This document shows, one piece after another, positions 44,339 through 64,000 of a stretch of DNA of 64,000 nt. Position 1 is the stretch's first letter. Each line of letters opens with the position of its first letter. Location: assembly GCF_035762905.1 (NCBI RefSeq), contig NZ_DASUCC010000067.1, positions 17,997-81,996 on the forward strand, in the 5' to 3' direction. Source of the stretch: DASYTH01 sp035762905. Lineage in GTDB: Bacteria > Actinomycetota > Actinomycetes > Mycobacteriales > Pseudonocardiaceae. Below the pieces are notes generated by a model that was not told the origin of the DNA, ran no database searches, and saw only the letters and a list, made by a program, of their open reading frames with translations. Both the position numbers and the translations under genes were made by a program.

Positions 44339-45552
44339 GCCAGATCCTCCCGGTCCATGTAGCTCTCGATCGCATCGGCACCCCGGCGACCACCACCCGC
44401 GGCGATCAGCTCCCGGCGCATCTGTCGTACCCGCTCGTGGATGTCCTCGTCGGCCGCGACCTCGCGCACGGTTTGGCACAGCTGCGCGGTGGTGAGCCGG
44501 TCCGCGTTCAGCTCCCGGCCCAGCCCCAGCCGGTCCACCCGGCGCGCGTTCGCCATCGACTCCGGGGACCGGGGCACCGCCACCACCGGGGTGGCGCGGT
44601 ACATCGCGGTCATCACGCTGCCCATGCCGCCGTGGCAGACGAACACGTCGGCGTGCTCGAGCACCGAGAACATCGGCAGCCACCGGTGCAGCTCCACGTT
44701 CGGCGGCACCGGGGACAGTTCGGCCGCGGCGACCTCGTCGTAGACGGCGAGGACCACGTGCCAGGGCTGGTCGGCGAACGCGTCCAGGCAGGTCCGGAAG
44801 AACCCGCCGCGGCGGTGGTGCGAGGTGCCGAGCGACACCACCACGATCGGCCGGCCGTCACCGGGCGGCTGCCAGACCGGCTCGGCCAGCCGGCGCTCGG
44901 TGGCCGGTCCGATGAACACCCAGCGGTCGTCGAACGTCTCGCCCCGGTGCTGGAACGAGCGCGGGTGGTAGGCCAGGTGCAGCTCCGCAGGCGTGGCCGC
45001 GAACTCGGCCAGCGCCACGTCGCTCTGCCCGTGCGCGACGAGCAGGTCGACCAGCGCGCGGTGGAACCGCACCAACCCGGGATGGTTGCGGGGATGCCGC
45101 ACCCCGGCCAGCTCGACCATGTGCTCCAGCAGGGAGAAGCGCTCGTTGGACACCAGGAACGGACACGACATCACCCCGGGCACGCCCCACTTGCGGCACA
45201 GGATCCGGCCGGCGTGGTAGACGGTCGCGTCGTACAGTATGAGATCCGGCCGCTCGCCGCCGTAGGCGCCGAGCACCGCGCGCAGGATCTCCTCGCTCTC
45301 CCGGAGCGTGACGATGGGCACCCACGGCGCCCCCTCCGGTGTGTCCAGTGTGGACAGATCGACTTCGGGCAACCGGGTTGGGTACTCGAGTACCGTCGCC
45401 CCCGTCGCGGCCACCGCTGCGGCCGGTCCCCCCGCGGTCACGTAGGTCACCCGGTGCTCCCGGCGCACCAGCTCGGCGACGACGTCGAGGGTCGGCAGCA
45501 CCTCGCCGTAGGCGGAGGTGTTGATGACCAGAATGTGGCGGCTGGACGGCAT
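44335..45552 (-). CDS. Glycosyltransferase (MGT/OleD-like), copy 2
   Basis: This 405-residue GT-B protein (starting MPSSRHILVINTSAYGEVLPTLDVV) carries the donor loop FVCHGGMGSVMTAMYRATPVVAVP. It is paralogous to the enzyme at 42459, and each is followed by its own epimerase gene, so a two-gene unit was duplicated. Ser and Met replace some otherwise common residues in the acceptor half, so acceptor or sugar choice may differ. It is the first sugar gene after the ABC transporter, 28 nt away. Confidence 0.87.
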   Translation of the reverse strand: MPSSRHILVINTSAYGEVLPTLDVVAELVRREHRVTYVTAGGPAAAVAATGATVLEYPTRLPEVDLSTLDTPEGAPWVPIVTLRESEEILRAVLGAYGGERPDLILYDATVYHAGRILCRKWGVPGVMSCPFLVSNERFSLLEHMVELAGVRHPRNHPGLVRFHRALVDLLVAHGQSDVALAEFAATPAELHLAYHPRSFQHRGETFDDRWVFIGPATERRLAEPVWQPPGDGRPIVVVSLGTSHHRRGGFFRTCLDAFADQPWHVVLAVYDEVAAAELSPVPPNVELHRWLPMFSVLEHADVFVCHGGMGSVMTAMYRATPVVAVPRSPESMANARRVDRLGLGRELNADRLTTAQLCQTVREVAADEDIHERVRQMRRELIAAGGGRRGADAIESYMDREDLA

Positions 45553-45580
45553 TGCAGATCACATCCGTTCGGCTTTCCGC

Positions 45581-46318
45581 TCAGCGGAAGCGCTTGCCCT
45601 CGTCGCCGCGGTAGGCGCGCAACGCCAGCAGCCCGAAGATCGCCGTCCAGAAAACGAAGGTCACCAGCGAGACCGGGTTCGGCGGGTAGTCGCCGATGGC
45701 GAACCAGACCAGCTCGGCCGGTCCCCTGGTCGGCGTGAACGGGGCGACCGTGGCGATGAATCCGGTGGTGGTGGCCGGATCGATGAAGTAGCCGCCGAGG
45801 TAGGCCAGGGCGATCGGCAGGATGCTGATCACCACGCTGACCATGTACGGGTTGACCGCGTAGCCGATGACCAGCATCAGCAGGCCGAACGGGATCACCC
45901 CGACGCCGAGCGCAAGCAGGCCGGCGGCGATCTGTCCGATCGAGATGGTGGCCTCGGTGCCCAGCGCGGCGATGCCGATCAGCGGCAGGCTGCCGGACAC
46001 CACCAGCACCATGCTGAGTGCCAGCATGCTGGCCATCTTCGGCACCGCGCCGCCGGGCAGCGTGCGCACGTAACCGCCCCACGGCTTGAGCCGCGCGTCG
46101 GCGATGCCCAGCCCGTACTGGGCCGAGCACATGATCAGCGCGGCGAACAGGCACATGGAGCTGGTGCCGAGCACGGCCGCGGCCGGATCGTCGCCGAGCG
46201 CCGGGATGACGAACAGCAACATGCCGATCGACGGCAGGAACAGCAGCGCCACGTACACCATCGGAATACGCATCGCCTGGACCAGCTCGAACTTCGTGTA
46301 GGCCAGGATTGACCTCAT
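45581..46318 (-). CDS. ABC-2-type transporter permease
   Basis: The 245-residue protein has six transmembrane segments and a short charged tail (RAYRGDEGKRFR). This is the DrrB-like permease that pairs with the ATPase encoded immediately upstream. It probably exports the macrolide product and gives self-resistance. It starts with ATG 46318, 30 nt after the ATPase gene. Confidence 0.88.
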   Translation of the reverse strand: MRSILAYTKFELVQAMRIPMVYVALLFLPSIGMLLFVIPALGDDPAAAVLGTSSMCLFAALIMCSAQYGLGIADARLKPWGGYVRTLPGGAVPKMASMLALSMVLVVSGSLPLIGIAALGTEATISIGQIAAGLLALGVGVIPFGLLMLVIGYAVNPYMVSVVISILPIALAYLGGYFIDPATTTGFIATVAPFTPTRGPAELVWFAIGDYPPNPVSLVTFVFWTAIFGLLALRAYRGDEGKRFR

Positions 46319-46348
46319 TGTTCTTGTCTCCCTTGGATTTTCGGCCGG

Positions 46349-47236
<888 letters not shown>

Positions 47237-47252
47237 TGTCGCTCTCCATTTC

Positions 47253-64000
<16,748 letters not shown>

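Overview
The window is very GC-rich, uses GTG starts often, packs genes with ATGA/GTGA overlaps, and carries modular type I PKS, SARP and LacI genes. This points to a filamentous actinomycete with a large secondary metabolome. A Pseudonocardiales-type genome is my guess; nothing in the sequence proves it. I see no tRNA, rRNA, CRISPR array or intact insertion sequence.

Positions 1-15.0 kb are a polysaccharide/polymer utilisation region. A truncated secreted (alpha/alpha)6-type protein (1-1770) is followed by a stand-alone SF1 helicase-nuclease (1903-6360), which may be a phage-defence or nucleic-acid-repair protein. A tight minus-strand operon (13885 down to 6385) then encodes two secreted carbohydrate-active proteins with F5/8-type modules and two secreted HExxH proteins. 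It is divergent from a LacI regulator (13988-14995), and an 18-bp palindrome sits on the operon's predicted start site.

Positions 15.0-36.2 kb are mixed. An Fe-S-type winged-helix regulator lies beside a small operon of two membrane proteins, FolE and an FAD ferredoxin reductase (15842-18661). A minus-strand set (24285 down to 19305) encodes a SARP regulator, a 112-residue peptide that looks like a RiPP precursor, and a cobalamin-dependent radical SAM enzyme of the RiPP C-methyltransferase type. A sigma factor is divergent from it. A TPR protein, a Fic-fold protein that has lost its catalytic motif, and a perfect SOS-type palindrome follow. Next come a membrane redox pair (ferric-reductase-like/ferredoxin fusion plus an FAD reductase with a long repetitive tail), a DUF4142 protein with a tiny lipoprotein upstream, and a three-gene operon whose promoter is buried in a nested inverted repeat beside its own winged-helix regulator.

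Positions 36.3-64.0 kb are part of a glycosylated macrolide-type cluster, all on the minus strand. The giant terminal PKS (47253 to beyond 64000) holds a partial module, three full KS-AT-KR-ACP modules and a thioesterase. Inferred AT substrates in biosynthetic order are methylmalonyl, malonyl, methylmalonyl, malonyl. The last KR has His instead of its catalytic Tyr. Downstream are a DrrAB-like ABC exporter, three glycosyltransferases, two 3,5-epimerases, a 4-ketoreductase, an N,N-dimethyltransferase, a 2,3-dehydratase and a 3-aminotransferase. Together these sugar genes fit a 2,3,6-trideoxy-3-dimethylamino-hexose, L-configured if the epimerases act on it. The dTDP-glucose synthase, 4,6-dehydratase, loading module, early PKS modules and any glycosyltransferase auxiliary protein are not in this window.
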